NCBI GenBank assembly: GCA_023525715.1
Contig: CM042010.1
Coordinates: forward strand, 83,081,894-83,145,893
DNA length: 64,000 bases
Origin: Cichorium intybus
Lineage: Eukaryota > Streptophyta > Magnoliopsida > Asterales > Asteraceae
Reading direction: 5' to 3'
In this document: positions 1 through 11,534 of the stretch, one piece after another
Layout: every line of letters begins with the position of its first letter
How positions within the stretch are numbered: the stretch's first letter is position 1
The notes under the pieces: generated by a model
Databases searched by the model: none
What the model was told of the DNA's origin: nothing
Seen by the model: only the letters and a program-made list of their open reading frames with translations
Translations under genes and position numbers: made by a program

Positions 1-315
1 GTTATCCATGGACTAAAATACCCCTTTGTCTTTGTCTTTGATTGTCCCTGGTTGCTGTAATATTTTATGAGGGTAAAACATGGGCCATTTTTGTTAAGTT
101 TTTTAAACCGGACTTATTCTGAATCTTTTTTAAAAGGACCATTTTTGTATTTTTAAACGTGGATTGTTTTAGGAATTCGTAATTCTGAATCTTTGTTAAT
201 TATTTCAAACATGCGCCATTTAGTTAGTATTTATATACATATATAAAATAAAAAAAATTCTTATTATAAAATTTTATTTAATTATCAACCGTGTAACACA
301 CGGGTTTTAAACTAG
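1..315 (+). mobile_element. Helitron-like element, 3' terminal part
   Basis: Only the right end of the element lies in the window. A short hairpin at 287-305 (stem CCGTGT / ACACGG) is followed by a few bases and CTAG at 312-315, then T. This is the arrangement at Helitron 3' ends: a hairpin, about 10 bases, then CTRR with insertion between A and T. The rest is AT-rich and non-coding. The same layout, with a similar stem, recurs at 28809-28836. The element's start lies outside the window. Confidence 0.5.
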
Positions 316-1379
316 TAGGATATATACGAAGAATAAAAGTGAAGTCGGATGAATCTATTTATAATCACTCTTGATATGCCACGTATCTAAATTCATCATC
401 TTAGATTAACGCCACGTGTTTGTTTTCAATCTTATCTTCTAATAGCTTGCTCATTACGTATTTGCTCAATCTTATCTTCTAATAGAAAGTACGGAATATG
501 TTAAACGATGAACACGTAGCTTTTTTTTATTTGATCATATTCAACTTTATTTAATTATTAACAACTATGTAAATATATATATATATTTCTTTTGCACATA
601 ATTTTCATTACGTACATATATAAAAGTTTATAGATTAAAGAATTTATCATATACTAAAATTCGAATTAATATAACATAAATATTAAAAATTATGACTTAT
701 AAATCATAATAAATTTCTAATAAATATAAGATCTTAATACAAAGTATAACCAAATATATAATAGATATTATTTAGGGCCAACCTAAATTTAATAACCGGT
801 AACTTATATAATTAACGTCGTAAAATTTACCTGGGTAATATTGGTCGAAATATGGATGTTACACGTGTGTCACATGAACCTCTCAGTTAACGGAGGTATA
901 TAGACGGTAACATCAAGGAGGACCAAAAATGTTAGTGATTGGAAACCACAGGGGCGAAAATGTAGGAATTCTTATTTTTGGACCAATCTTAAAACGGCCC
1001 CAAACCACATGGACCAAAAATGTAATTTACTCTTTATTTTTTTAAATAGTTTTAATTTAAGAAAAACATAAAATAAATTTAAAAATGTAGTTTAGTCAAT
1101 TTATATGGCTTAAGAATCTTTTATGCAATAAATTGAAACTATAGGGATCTTTCTTGACACAAAAATATAGTAAGGACTGAAACTAAGAACGTGGAAAACC
1201 ACAAGAGCATTTATGAAGTATTGTCGATCTTATTATTTGCCCTTTACACGTATGAGATAAAAGCGGGGAAGGTCGAAGCGATAGAAGAAGAAAGGGAACA
1301 AATCTCGTGAAGGAAGTAAGTGGATCGAAGATCATAGCATGTGGATTTATGCATCTAACTTCAAATATTGATCCTAAAT
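316..1379. other. AT-rich stretch without recognisable gene
   Basis: No coding region, RNA gene or clear element end is visible. The text is AT-rich, with short phrases such as 'gaccaaaaatgta' repeated around 920-1020. The last five bases (1375-1379, TAAAT) may be the left target-site copy of the Ty3/gypsy element that follows. Confidence 0.5.
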
Positions 1380-2807
1380 TGTAACGTCCCAATTTCAAAA
1401 ATTTTAAAAATTATTTATTACTAAGGTTCCAATAAAATATTTATTCCAAAACATAAAACTGTTCAACATAATACTTAAATTAACAGCGGAAACATTTGAA
1501 AATAGCAATATAGTTCATTGACATCAATATCTTGAATGCGACGCGCTGCCGTCAAGCCTTGCCCTTCCCTTTGTCATTTGAATTACCTGAAATGTTATAA
1601 AATCAACGGGTAAACTTAAAGCTTAGTGAGTCCACAAGTTACCATACATGCCCACACATTAAACAACCCGTCCTCGAGAACGATCCGACCCTACCCGCTA
1701 TACAACAGCTACGGGCGTCCATCATACAACAGCTATGGACACGGGAAGGTTCTACCCATCATACAACAGCTATAGGTTCCCGATTATGGCCCAGCCCATC
1801 ATACAACAGCTATGGGACAAGGCAATAGTCCAACTCGCCATACAACAGCTACGAGGGGACACGCATCAGTACTGAGCCCAACAACAAATAACAACAGATA
1901 TAGAGCAAATCATATAACTGTAAACAACACACAAGATGCCTAACATGCAACATCATATAGTAAGGTGAGGATACTCACCTGGTTCGAAACCGTGTAGATA
2001 TTCTCTAATATCCCCACTTAGCTCGTCCACACACCTATATCCTACACACATACAACATATCAATTACTGACCAGGCTCTTACAAACCTACCTAAAGGTTA
2101 GACTCAATATTTACCATCAAACCGTGGTCAAAACTAAGTTCCTGGTCAAACAGTCGCTCGCCGCGGCGTGGCTCCTCATCCTACGCGCCGCGGCTATCAT
2201 CGAATAAACACGGGGTTTCAGCCGAGTCCGCGCCGCTGACATAGCCGGTCCGCGTCGCGGCTCGTAACATTCCAAAATGTTTTTAGCGTTTAACAGTACA
2301 TCAATCGGCTAGGGTTTCACTCCAAACCCTTCCTGAGATCAGAAACTACCCTAAGATCACTTCCTTAGGGACATGCAAGTCTATTCATGTCCTTAGTCTA
2401 ACCCTAAGGGTTACAAGTTATCTAAGACTACTACTTAAGGGATAACACCATAAAAACGGGATAAACTGAAATATCAGAAGGTAGATCCTCTTACCTTGCT
2501 TCTGGAAAACAGAGAAATGCACCCGATCGACTACAGCCTTTCCCCCACGTTGTATTTCTTCCTTCAAACCTCCAAAGCCTTGGAACCAAAGAGTCTCTGC
2601 TGAAACCAGACGCCTCTGCTCCAGAAAACTCCCAAAAACACGAACCGTAGGGCTGGGTCCCTTTATATAGGCGTTTAAATCCGAATTAGGGTTTTTCACC
2701 TTAGAGGCACACCGCGCTGCGTGTACAAATTCTACACGTTTCTGGATCCTTCCTAAAGCCGCGACGCGGATTAGTCCGAGCCGCGACTCGGTGGAACGGG
2801 TCTTACA
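1380..2807 (-). repeat. 3' LTR of the Ty3/gypsy chromovirus
   Basis: On the plus strand it begins TGTAACGTCCC and ends GGTCTTACA, so it reads TGTAAG...GTTACA in element orientation. It is 1428 bp against 1450 bp for its partner at 21094-22543; the difference comes from small duplications and deletions around 2150, 2400 and 2710. At about 1690-1860 there are imperfect tandem copies of a phrase containing CATACAACAGCTA. A TATA motif on the minus strand lies at 2663-2670. There is no coding content of its own; the minus-strand ORF at 2418-2819 is LTR sequence. Confidence 0.92.
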
Positions 2808-3609
2808 ATTCTCCCCCACTTAACTGGATTTCGTCCCCGAAATCCGCGCCGGTAAATAATTTTGGATAATGCCTCCGCATTTCCTCCTCCGGTTCCCAAG
2901 TCCACTCGGACCCTTTTCGATGCTGCCACTGAACCTTAACTAATCCTATTGTTTTATTTCGTAAAGTCTTTATCTTCCTTTCAATGATGGCAATTGGTCG
3001 CTCCACATAATTTAGGCGTTCATCTAATTGAATATCCTCCAAAGGTACTATTGTATATTCCTCAGTAATGCACTTCCTGGGCTGCGAAACGTGGAACGTG
3101 TCGTGAATCTGACTAAGCTGCTCGGGCAGCTCCAACCGGTAAGCTACCTTACCTACACGGGCGGTGATTCGGTAAGGTCCAATGTACATAGGGCCAAGCT
3201 TTCCTCGCTTCCTAAAACGAATGACTCCCTTCCAAGGTGAAACTTTGAGAAGAACATAATCCCTAACTTGAAACTCGAGATCGGACCGCCACCGATCTGC
3301 ATAACTTTTCTGTCGACTCTGAGCCGTTACCAACCTTTCCCGAACCTTCTGAATTAATTCAGTTGTCTTGATTACCACCTCAGTACTACCCAACACCCGC
3401 TGGCCAACCTCGCCCCAGCAAATAGGAGTACGACATTTCCTTCCATACAACATCTCAAAGGGAGCCCTGCCAATGCTCGCGTGATAACTGTTATTATAGG
3501 AAAACTCAGCTAGAGGGAGATGGGAATCCCAGCTCCCGCCAAAATCGATAACACATGCCCTGAGCATATCCTCTAGCGTTTGAATCGTCCTTTCACTCTG
3601 CCCATCAGT
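2803..3609 (-). pseudogene. Integrase C-terminal part and chromodomain (pol fragment)
   Basis: This is the last part of pol, open from just after an in-frame TAG at 3610-3612. The start is integrase catalytic-core and C-terminal sequence typical of plant Ty3/gypsy ([20 protein letters not shown] around residues 25-45 of the ORF). The GPY-type region follows ([17 protein letters not shown]). It ends in a chromodomain: [20 protein letters not shown] has the aromatic residues expected to bind histone tails. In chromoviruses this domain biases integration toward heterochromatin. The ORF terminates in the first bases of the LTR. It is intact in itself but separated from the integrase core by the nonsense codon. 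Confidence 0.88.
2808..2845 (-). promoter_or_regulatory. Polypurine tract and adjacent hairpin
   Basis: Immediately inside the 3' LTR the minus strand reads AAGTGGGGGAGAAT (2808-2822), the purine run that primes plus-strand DNA synthesis. Next to it is a perfect 8-bp hairpin (ggatttcg 2826-2833, cgaaatcc 2838-2845). The same hairpin-plus-purine-tract module occurs in the nested element at 12040-12076. Confidence 0.85.
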
Positions 3610-4005
3610 CTAAGGGTGATATGCCGTGCTGAAATGAAGACGAGTGCCTAATTCCTCATGAAACTTCTTCCAAAACCTGGACGTAAATCGAACATCCCGG
3701 TCAGATATCACCGAGACCGGTATACCATGCCGAGAGATAATATCGTCTACATAAACCTTAGCCAATTCCTTTGCAGAGAAGGTCTCTTGTATGGGGAGGA
3801 AATGAGCACTTTTAGTCAACCTATCCACGATAACCCAAATAGTGTCCTTATGTCGAGGGGTTCTTGGCAACTTCGTGATGAAATCCATTGTGATATGCTC
3901 CCATTTCCATTCTCGGATCTCAAGAGGCTGCAATTTACCATAAGGCCATTGGTGCTCTGCCTTGACCTTACGACAGGTCATGCATCTTTCGACAAACCAA
4001 GCTAC
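3610..4005 (-). pseudogene. Integrase catalytic core (pol fragment)
   Basis: The segment lies between two nonsense codons, TAA near 4006 and TAG at 3610-3612. It starts with the second half of the zinc-binding motif (CMTCRKVKAEHQ) and continues into the core. The first catalytic Asp is in WEHITMDFITKLP and the second in VSVISDRDVRFTS. The final catalytic Glu lies in the following fragment. Flanking frames continue in register, so these are point mutations and not rearrangements. Confidence 0.88.
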
Positions 4006-5039
4006 TTACCTCTTCATGCCTGGCCACCAATAATATTCGCGCAGATCCCTATACATTTTAGTTGCTCCAGGGTGAATAGAGAACTTGGATTTATGTGCCT
4101 CCTCCAATAGGGTTTGACGAACCCCGCCTAACTTCGGTACCCAAATCCTCTCATGACAAGTTAACAAATCCCTACTATCTTTGACCATAGCTGCCAATTG
4201 ACCCACAATTCTCTCACCTTTCTGATTCTCGCTCTTGTTTGCTTCCCCCTGAGCTTTCCTTATCAGCTCAAGCAGCGGTGTCACAATTGTCATCCTTAGA
4301 CAAACGCCTCGAAGGGGTGTTCTTGAAGTCTTACGGCTTAACGCATCCGCTACCACATTGGCCTTTCCAGGGTGGTAGTGTATCTCACAATCATAGTCTT
4401 TCAATACATCTAACCATCTTCTCTGTCTCATATTGAGGTTTGCCTGATCCATCAGGTACTTCAAACTCTTGTGGTCCGTGAAGATGGTGCATTTCACTCC
4501 ATACAAATAGTGTCTCCAAATCTTGAGAGCGAAGACCACCGCTCCCAATTCCAAATCATGAGTAGGGTAGTTAGCTTCATGGGGCTTCAACTGTCGCGAG
4601 GCGTAAGCAATCACCCTGCCTCGTTGCATCAAGAATGCCCCCAATCCCGAGATAGATGCATCGCAATAAACTACCATATCCTCCACGCCTTCAGACAAGG
4701 TCAAAACTGGAGCTTCGCATAATTTCCGCCGCAAAGTCTCAAAAGCCTGCTGCTGCTCCTCACCCCACCGAAAAGCAGCGTTTTTCTTAGTTAGCCGAGT
4801 CAAAGGTACCACAACCTTTGAGAAGTCTTGGATGAAACGACGATAATAACCAGCCAGACCCAAGAAACTTCTAATCTCCAAGGGAGTCTTCAGAACCTCC
4901 CACCGCATCACGGCCTCCACCTTAGCCGGGTCTACCATGATTCCTTGCTCGTTAACGATGTGACCCAAAAACTGGACCTCCCGAAGCCAAAAGTCACACT
5001 TGGATAGTTTTGCATAAAGCTTCTCCTTCCTTAAGGTTT
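4006..5039 (-). pseudogene. RT connection, RNase H and integrase N-terminus (pol fragment)
   Basis: This is the continuation of pol after a one-base deletion near 5040. It begins with the RT thumb/connection ([18 protein letters not shown]), then RNase H ([27 protein letters not shown] and [10 protein letters not shown] carry the usual acidic residues). The first half of the integrase HHCC finger follows ([18 protein letters not shown], then YYWWPGMK). It stops at a TAA where the integrase frame should continue. Confidence 0.9.
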
Positions 5040-6154
5040 CTAATATTCCTTTAAGTGTTGTTCATGTTGCTCCCTGCTCCGAGAGTAAACTAAGATGTCG
5101 TCAATGAAAACTATACCCGACCGATCCAACATCGGTCGACACACCTGATTCATTAAATCCATAAAAGCTGCAGGGGCATTGGTTAGTCTGAATGGTATCA
5201 CTACAAACTCGAAATGGCCGTACCTCGTCCGAAAAGCCGTTTTCGGGATGTCTTCCTCCCGAACCCGCATTTGATGATATCCTGACCGCAAATCAATTTT
5301 TGAGAACCACGAAGCGCCCTGCAGTTGATCAAACAAGTCGTCGATGCGAGACAATGAATATCGATTCTTCACCGTAAGCTTATTCAGCTCACGATAATCT
5401 ATGCACATCCTATTGGAACCATCCTTCTTCTTAATAAACAAAATAGGCGCTCCCCACGGCGAGCAACTGGGTCGAATAAATCCCTTATCTAATAATTCCC
5501 GAAGTTGAATAGACAACTCCAGCATCTCCGGAGGCGCAAGACGATACGGTGCTTTAGCTATCGGAGCCGCACCGGGAGTTAAGTCAATCTTAAATTCCAC
5601 CTGTCTCTCTGGCGGTACGCCAGACAGGTCCTCGGGAAAAACATCAGGAAAATCCCGAACCACTGGTATATCACCTGCTTTCTGCTGTTGCTTCTTTTCT
5701 TGTGCATCTACAACATAAGCCACAAATCCCGAAGCTCTATGTTGAAAATGTCTACACGCTCTAGTAGCTGAACAAAAAGCTGCACCCTTATTCCTCCTTT
5801 CGCCCTGTACTACCAGCTCTCCCCCACTTGGGGTTTGAATCCACACTCGCTTGTTCTTACAATCAATCCATGATTCATGCTGACCCAACCAATCCATACC
5901 GATGATGACTCGAGAGTCACTCAATGGTATAGGGATGAGATTGATCGGAAACTTTATTCCTTGAATCATAACTTCACTTCCCCGATACACACTAGTTGCT
6001 TGCACGATCTTATCATCCGCAATTTCTACTTCTAACGGGCGATGAAGAGTTCCTAAAGCAATACCGAAACCCTTTCCCAGAACGGCAGACACAAAAGAAT
6101 GACTAGCACCCGAATCAAACAACACAAAAGGGTTAGAGTTGACTAAGAAAGTTC
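5040..6154 (-). pseudogene. Aspartic protease and reverse transcriptase (pol fragment)
   Basis: The reading frame starts after the putative intron at 6155-6222. Protease comes first, with active-site triad [10 protein letters not shown] and the later IIGMDWL hydrophobic motif. RT follows, with [31 protein letters not shown] and catalytic FIDDILVYS. One conserved Gly is Arg ([11 protein letters not shown] where the family has PFGLTNAPA). The frame ends early at 5040 because one A is missing from an A run, a -1 frameshift; homologous sequence resumes at once in the next frame. Confidence 0.9.
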
Positions 6155-6222
6155 CTAATCAAAGCATAATACACACATTAAGTACATACACCACAAACAC
6201 GAGGCAAGTAAAGAAAGAGTAC
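6155..6222 (-). other. Putative 68-nt intron between gag and protease
   Basis: The minus-strand frame would stop here, but the segment has GT at its 5' end (6222-6221) and AG at its 3' end (6156-6155), is T-rich, and has a branch-point-like TACTTAAT. Removing it joins VTG to TFLVNSNPF and the protease LFDSG in one frame. Most LTR elements fuse gag and pol directly or by frameshift, so an intron here would be unusual. It could also be an inserted filler sequence. Confidence 0.5.
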
Positions 6223-6531
6223 CCGTGACAAAGTCGGGCGCATCTTGTGCCTCCTCAGCGGTCATGACGAATGCTCGAGCCTTGGTCTTAGGGGCTTCCC
6301 CTTTCCACTGCCTACCATCGGTAATCCGGAGTGTAGTGGGTGCTGGATTTTGAACCACTCCCTGAGTCAGACGGGGACACTGGGCCTTGAAGTGGCCTAC
6401 CTGATTACAATTAAAACAAATCTTGACCTCTTGTCGACAATCTTTAGCATAGTGGCCCTCCTTCCCACACTTATGGCATATTAACACCCAGCAACGCCCC
6501 TCATGATTCCTTCCACATTTACCACACTTAC
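6223..6531 (-). pseudogene. Gag 3' part: nucleocapsid zinc knuckles
   Basis: This is the downstream half of the gag split by the nested element. It holds a partial CxxCGRNHxxRC motif at the insertion border, then two CCHC knuckles (CHKCGKEGHYAKDC and CFNCNQVGHFKAQC) that bind genomic RNA. The sequence picks up exactly where the 5' half at 19473-20309 stops, once one copy of the 5-bp target duplication is discounted. The knuckles are intact; the gene is broken only by the insertion. Confidence 0.9.
6527..6531. repeat. Target-site duplication, left copy (CTTAC)
   Basis: CTTAC directly precedes the TG of the nested element's first LTR. The identical 5-mer directly follows the CA end of its third LTR at 19473-19477. 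Five bases is the usual duplication for Ty3/gypsy integrases. It shows that 6532-19472 entered, or now behaves, as one insertion. Confidence 0.93.
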
Positions 6532-7079
6532 TGTAAGACCCGTATCCTGATTATAACATATACTTAAAATAAGAGTGTTAGGAATTATATGGTCATTGGT
6601 AATTATAAAGCTAAGAAAAACTTTAGTTACAATTTCATATGAAAATCAGCATTTTGTGTCGTTTTTAGAAAAATCATAATTAATTCTAGAAAAATTGTTT
6701 GGATCTCAAACCAATGCACAAAGTTTACAAATTGAGTCTAGTACAATTACCAAAAATAATAGTAAGCTTGAAAATGTGATTATCTATGGTAAAAAATGCA
6801 ATCTTTACTGATTAGTTCGGAATTAACAGATTAGATAGTCTGTTTTCAAAAATTCATAATAAATCATAGAAAAATCGTATAAATACGTAAAATACATCCC
6901 TGGAAAGGTATTGAGATGAATTTTCTGAATATCAAATATAAACGTGAATTTAATGTGTTTAAGATCGGCTAAACCAGTCTTGAACAGACTGATTCTAGAA
7001 GGCCTTTAATTTCAACAAAATTATATTATTAAAATCTTTTGTCAAAAGTGTCATGCCATTTTTTATTCAAGAATTCAAG

Positions 7080-7087
7080 TATAAATA
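7080..7087 (+). promoter_or_regulatory. TATA box of LTR 1
   Basis: TATAAATA is followed by a C-rich stretch and about 30 bases of leader-like sequence, the usual LTR promoter layout. The same motif sits at the corresponding place in LTR 2 (12625-12632) and LTR 3. Confidence 0.6.
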
Positions 7088-7818
7088 CCCCCCAAAACAT
7101 CTCATAAACCACACCAACAAATCTCAATCCAATATATAGAGGTTTCTAAGCACTAGAGTGTAAGAAGTGAGCGGAAGGAAGCTCAAAAGCCTAGCGAAGA
7201 AGTTATAGGTTCCGACGACTGGTCATAAGGTAACTACAAACTTTTCTATATCTTAATTAGGCATTGTAAAATAGTTTTTCTGTTAAGAAGTAGAATATTT
7301 AATAAGTATAACATATGTTATGTTATACTAATTTCTAACAATAGTAAACAAAAACCTTAAAATGTCGTTATTATAACAATTCGTAATTTCCGAATATAAT
7401 ACCGATTGATTTACTTACGAGGACGGTGACTAGGCCGATTACTTGGGATCTGGTTGTTGGATTTTCCGAAAGGCTAAAATGCTGAAAGGATCCTGCCACC
7501 CCATCTAATCTTCTACCTGGCTGTTCTTTACTTGATAAATCATGGAGTATCATATTGGAATTACTGAAGGGTTTAATGATGCGACTACAATATAGTTAAG
7601 GATTAAGAAATGATAGATTTCTTATTATGTTAACAGTTAAAGTTGAAGGAAATACAAAGCTGAGAAAGATAAACGATATAGTCAACTATAATCAGGTGAG
7701 TCTTCTCACTATACTATAGGTGATATTGCATGCGTAGGAAGGAAGATAGGTTAGGCTAAGGTGGTCTTACCTGTTATAATAATTGTATGAATTATTTCTA
7801 TGATAATGATTGTTTGTG

Positions 7819-8028
7819 GACGGAACAGGAACGGCCCGCGAGCCAATAGGCGGAACGGGAATAGCCTGCGAGTCATTAGACGGAACGGGAAAAGCCTGCG
7901 AGCCAATAGGCGGAACGGGAATAGCCTGCGAGTCATTAGACGGAACGGGAAAAGCCTGCGAGCGATAAGACAGAACGGGAACTGCCCGTGAGTCTTCAGG
8001 CGGAACAGGGATAGCCCGTGAGCCTCAC
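7819..8028 (+). repeat. 30-bp minisatellite in LTR 1 (7 units)
   Basis: There are seven head-to-tail 30-bp units built on GACGGAACGGGAAAAGCCTG plus a CGAG(T/C)CATTAG-like tail. Units alternate between two subtypes (ending CCAATA or TCATTA), so a 60-bp higher-order repeat is present. The last two units carry CCCGTGAG. Apparent ORFs on either strand here (RNGKSLR..., RRLFPFRL...) are translations of the repeat. Its function is unknown; LTR tandem repeats can act as transcriptional enhancers. Confidence 0.9.
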
Positions 8029-8383
8029 AGACATATGAATGGTTATTGTGTGTTGTATGTTATGTGATGGATCGTATGGTATTTTGAGGAACTCACTAAG
8101 CTTCGTGCTTACCCTTTCCCTATATAAACTACTGTTTCAGGTACATCAGGTACATGGATGGCAAGGCGTGACGTGTATACACTGTGCTGCTTCATTGGAG
8201 GACTGTTTTTGAATTAATATTCCGCTATATTGAGATTTCGTTAACTTCTGTTAATCCTGGGGTGTTTTCATTAAACTTATAAGTTATGGAATTTTATGAA
8301 AATTAATTAAGTGGCTTTTCTTGTATTGAAGTTTTCGTTTAAAATTTTTTAAATTTACCCTAAAATTTTGGGATGTTACAAGT

Positions 8384-8395
8384 TGGTATCAGAGC
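8384..8395 (+). promoter_or_regulatory. Primer-binding site, unit 1
   Basis: TGGTATCAGAGC begins three bases after the LTR and is complementary to the 3' end of plant initiator tRNA-Met. It is the start point of minus-strand DNA synthesis. Confidence 0.92.
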
Positions 8396-9757
8396 ACAGC
8401 TTGAGAGAATCAGGCTCACTTAGTGAGTTCTGGACTCAAGTTGGGGCTTAAGAGTTTTCTTAAAACATTTTTACGAAAGAAAGATGTTTTATGAAGGGTG
8501 AACTGAAGACACAGTGTGTACCGCCAGCCGACGCCAGTATGAGAAAAGGGTTAAGTATTTAATATTGTGGATGTTAAAAAAAACATATGGTATATGTTTG
8601 CTGAAATGCCTGGTAGAGATTACACATTGTTGTATTATTATCTGCTATTTGCTAATAGAACTGTATGCTAGTGCCGATAGGTTGCTTAGAGATTTCCACT
8701 AAGTTGTATACAATATGGACTGAATAGTCATAGAATGTGTGAGTTGACCTTATTGCATGTTCCTTGTTTGGTTGTTGCTTTAGGGAAGATTCTCTAATTT
8801 GAAAGACTGTTTAGTTCGATATTGTATACAACTAAGTTCGCGAAACAACTTGTCATCACTGGAGGAAGTTCCGTCTTAGTTAGAATAGCAGGGTGGGGGT
8901 GGGATTCCAAGTATTCCTAGAAGGGTTGACATATGCCTTGTAAGGGCATATGTGTTAAAATTACCGGTGAGAAGCGAATTGGATATTTCGAGACGGGTCT
9001 TGGAACGGACATGGATAGGTGTGGAAGGTAGTAGTAGAGCTCCTACTATCGAAAGCACAGGATCCGCGTTTGAGTCGGGAGTTCGTCACGAAGGATCCAA
9101 GGAGCTGAGTATGTGAGTGTCTAGCATAGTTGACTTAAATGCTAGTGTAATGTGGTAAACCTTTATCCATTCGATTGGTGAATATTGATTGTGAGGTTCA
9201 GTATGAACAATTAAGATGTGATCATACCAGTTCGGTTGGACCGATCATGCTTAAGTTGATTACTGAACTTAAAGACTGTTGAAAGGGAGAATGTCAAAAT
9301 GCTATTGTGCTAGCTATTTTTCATGCAACTAATGGGCGCACAAGTCAGACAGGGACTAAAGGATGAAAGTGTGATTTTTCCAACTCACGGTCAAAGAGGT
9401 GCAAGCGGCGCCTGAGATGATAGCGGGTATTTTTGAGTCGACTCTGTACATGCCTAGTGCTGTGTAATAGGGGCTACCTACCCTTGTATTGATCTTGCTT
9501 GAGTGATTGATCAAGTCGTGTGGGTTGAGAGTCTGGATCACTCGCTCGTGATTGAGGAAACTGACGATAGAGGTGTTGACTAGGGTCGCAAGCGGATGAG
9601 TAACATATGGTGGTTGATGTAAACGTCTCTACATTATCGAAACATGTTTATTGAGATGGTGTTTGCCCCTGATGCAAGTTGTTGGCTGAGCAGAGTGGGC
9701 TTGGTTTTCGTTCGAGAGTAAGGGCTCGTAAAAAAAAATTATAAATCGAAGAAACAG
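8396..9757. other. Non-coding internal region, unit 1
   Basis: About 1.4 kb lies between the primer-binding site and the first hairpin-purine module. No gag, protease or RT motif is readable in any frame and only short chance ORFs occur. It may be leader and packaging sequence, or gag-pol decayed beyond recognition. Its copy in unit 2 (13941-15302) is nearly identical. Confidence 0.6.
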
Positions 9758-9785
9758 ACTTGGACTTTAGTCCAAGTGGGGGAGG
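9758..9785 (+). promoter_or_regulatory. Internal hairpin plus polypurine-like module, unit 1
   Basis: A perfect 8-bp stem (ACTTGGAC / GTCCAAGT, loop TTTA) runs directly into GTGGGGGAGG. This matches the hairpin-purine layout seen before the true 3' LTR of this element and of the host chromovirus, but here no LTR follows: the captured gene does. It may be a relic of an earlier 3' end. Confidence 0.6.
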
Positions 9786-9923
9786 AATACAAAATTAAGG
9801 GAACAACATGAATATTGTATAGAATCGATGAAATCATTAAAATTATAGTAACACGTCGATATATTTAATTCATTACTATAACTTTATATTAATACATTAA
9901 GAAAAGTTTACAGAACTACTAAC

Positions 9924-11534
9924 CTAAACTGGAGAATCAGAAAGATGTGAGAAAAGATCTTCTACACTCCACTCTTTGTCATCATTATGTTGACTTGTAC
10001 CTTCTTGAGGATTTGGAAGGGGTATGCTTCCGGTTATCGGAGGAGGAGCTCCAAGGTATGGGGTCTCAATAGGGTTGGAACCCGTAACCCCATGATTATG
10101 GGCTAAAAATCGACTCGTTTGGGGAGTGTGTAAGTAGGGAAGTGATGAGGAAGGGTTCCAATTCGGAACCAGTTGGTGAGGAAACCAGGCTAGGTCACTT
10201 ACAAAGCCTCCAAAATTAGCCTCACTCCTAGGCTCGAGTAAACCAGGATTAATACTACTCATACCAGAGTTAGATGGCAGAGATTGCTGCTGTGTATGAG
10301 TTCTTGATGAAGTTTCCCCCTTTTCCAGAAATTTTCTTTTCCTAAATACAACCTTATGAGCAGCTTGTATTAGCTTCTTTGTGCCGTCTGTTAGACCCGA
10401 TTGTGACCCTTCAATTATCGCTTCTTTTTCCTTTTTTAGGTTGGGTATTAATCTCCCGATAATTATGTTGCCTCAATAAAGTCATTACCAAATTCCTGTG
10501 GCACAAATAACTTTAGTAATTTCAACCTTATGATATAAAGGAATTAAAAAAATGTAGTTCTTTACCTCAGCACGATCAATAAGGGTTTGCAAACTCGTAA
10601 GTTGTCGTTGGGGCCAATGATTGATACCTAATTCTCTACAGCGTTTTTTTAATTGTGTCGTTCCAATGTTGAGTTCCTTCGCAGCTTTCTCAATTGGTTC
10701 GTTAAAGTGTTCAGCTATTATTTCCCTACTTAATAAATGTCTGAAACCTCTTCCACTGCTACCTGCTATGTTTTCTGAACTAGAAGATTCAAATCCAATT
10801 GTATTGTTATCATTCTGGATCATTTGAACATGATCCTGATTTTCTGACCCAAAGATGGACATTGATTCATCAAAATTAGTGGCCTCTATTGGTAATAATT
10901 GTTGTTTTTCAACTAAAATCTCAGGATTCTGAAATCCTTCTAGATTCCTTTGAATCACCTGAAGGTGATTTTGGTATTGAAAACCAACCCCAAACTCGGG
11001 ATTCATATCAATATTGATGTTATCAATCGTCTGTAATTGATTGTCATTTTGAATGTCAGCCATGAATCCTTGATTCATGGGGATGATCTCACTGCTCATT
11101 GAGGGTACGTCGATGAATGGATTGTACTCAGTTAGACCATCCACAAATGGGTCTACAAATAACACATGTCAAATGATAAAACAAAATAGAATACTTATAA
11201 TTGGATCATTCAAAAGAATTTAACCTGGTAGAAGGCATGGAGTCTGATCAAGTGCAAAGTCAGATGCATGCACCGGATCATCTGAGTTAATGTTCAACTC
11301 AGGAAAAATTTCCGGCTCACCGTGGAGTTGCTCTATTGGTAGTATATCTGGAAGACTGTACCATAATTCAAAATCAAATAAAACATTAGAAAGGTAATCG
11401 AAGTATGGATAATAGATGTCTAGAAGGTTAGAGTCACCGAACTCTATTAAGAATGCTTGGTTTGAAGTACCCTCTCCTTGCTGAAAACCAGGTCCAGGGT
11501 TCGACAAATCGCCCATTGAAGATCTGTTTTCCAT
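9924..11534 (-). pseudogene. Captured RWP-RK (RKD-type) transcription factor gene, copy 1
   Basis: Three exons on the minus strand, 11534-11225, 11152-10566 and 10495-9924, are separated by 72- and 70-nt GT-AG introns in consistent phase. Exon 1 (about 103 residues) is acidic and aromatic. Exon 2 ends in the RWP-RK domain, around residues 238-299 (EKAAKELNIGTTQLKKRCRE then INHWPQRQLTSLQTLI); the signature RWPxRK reads HWPQRQ. RKD proteins are DNA-binding regulators of egg-cell and gametophyte identity. Exon 3 has an in-frame TAA at 10465-10463, ten codons in, and lacks one base near 10450 relative to copy 2. If the TAA is a real stop, the product ends just after the RWP-RK domain, which might still bind DNA. 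It lies antisense to the retrotransposon. Confidence 0.85.

Larger units (their letters stand above)
6532..8380 (+). repeat. LTR 1 of the composite element
   Basis: The LTR is 1849 bp, starting TGTAAGACCCGTATCC and ending GGGATGTTACA. A TATA box (TATAAATA, 7080-7087) lies about 450 bp before a 30-bp tandem repeat block at 7819-8028. Private differences from LTR 2 and 3 include T for C near 6560 and a TATAAACG/AAAAACG difference near 6950. It serves as promoter for the plus-strand genomic RNA. Confidence 0.93.

Noticed and set aside
1183..1398. Minus-strand ORF at the chromovirus border
   Set aside because: It spans the LTR edge and shows no domain, biased use or conserved pattern.
7751..7991. 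Repetitive Arg-rich ORFs on both strands in the LTR (also at 13296 and 18843)
   Set aside because: They arise from the 30-bp minisatellite, whose length is a multiple of three.
7819..8028. Regular 30-bp repeats considered as a CRISPR-like array
   Set aside because: Units are contiguous without unique spacers, lie in each LTR of a plant retrotransposon, and no cas genes exist.
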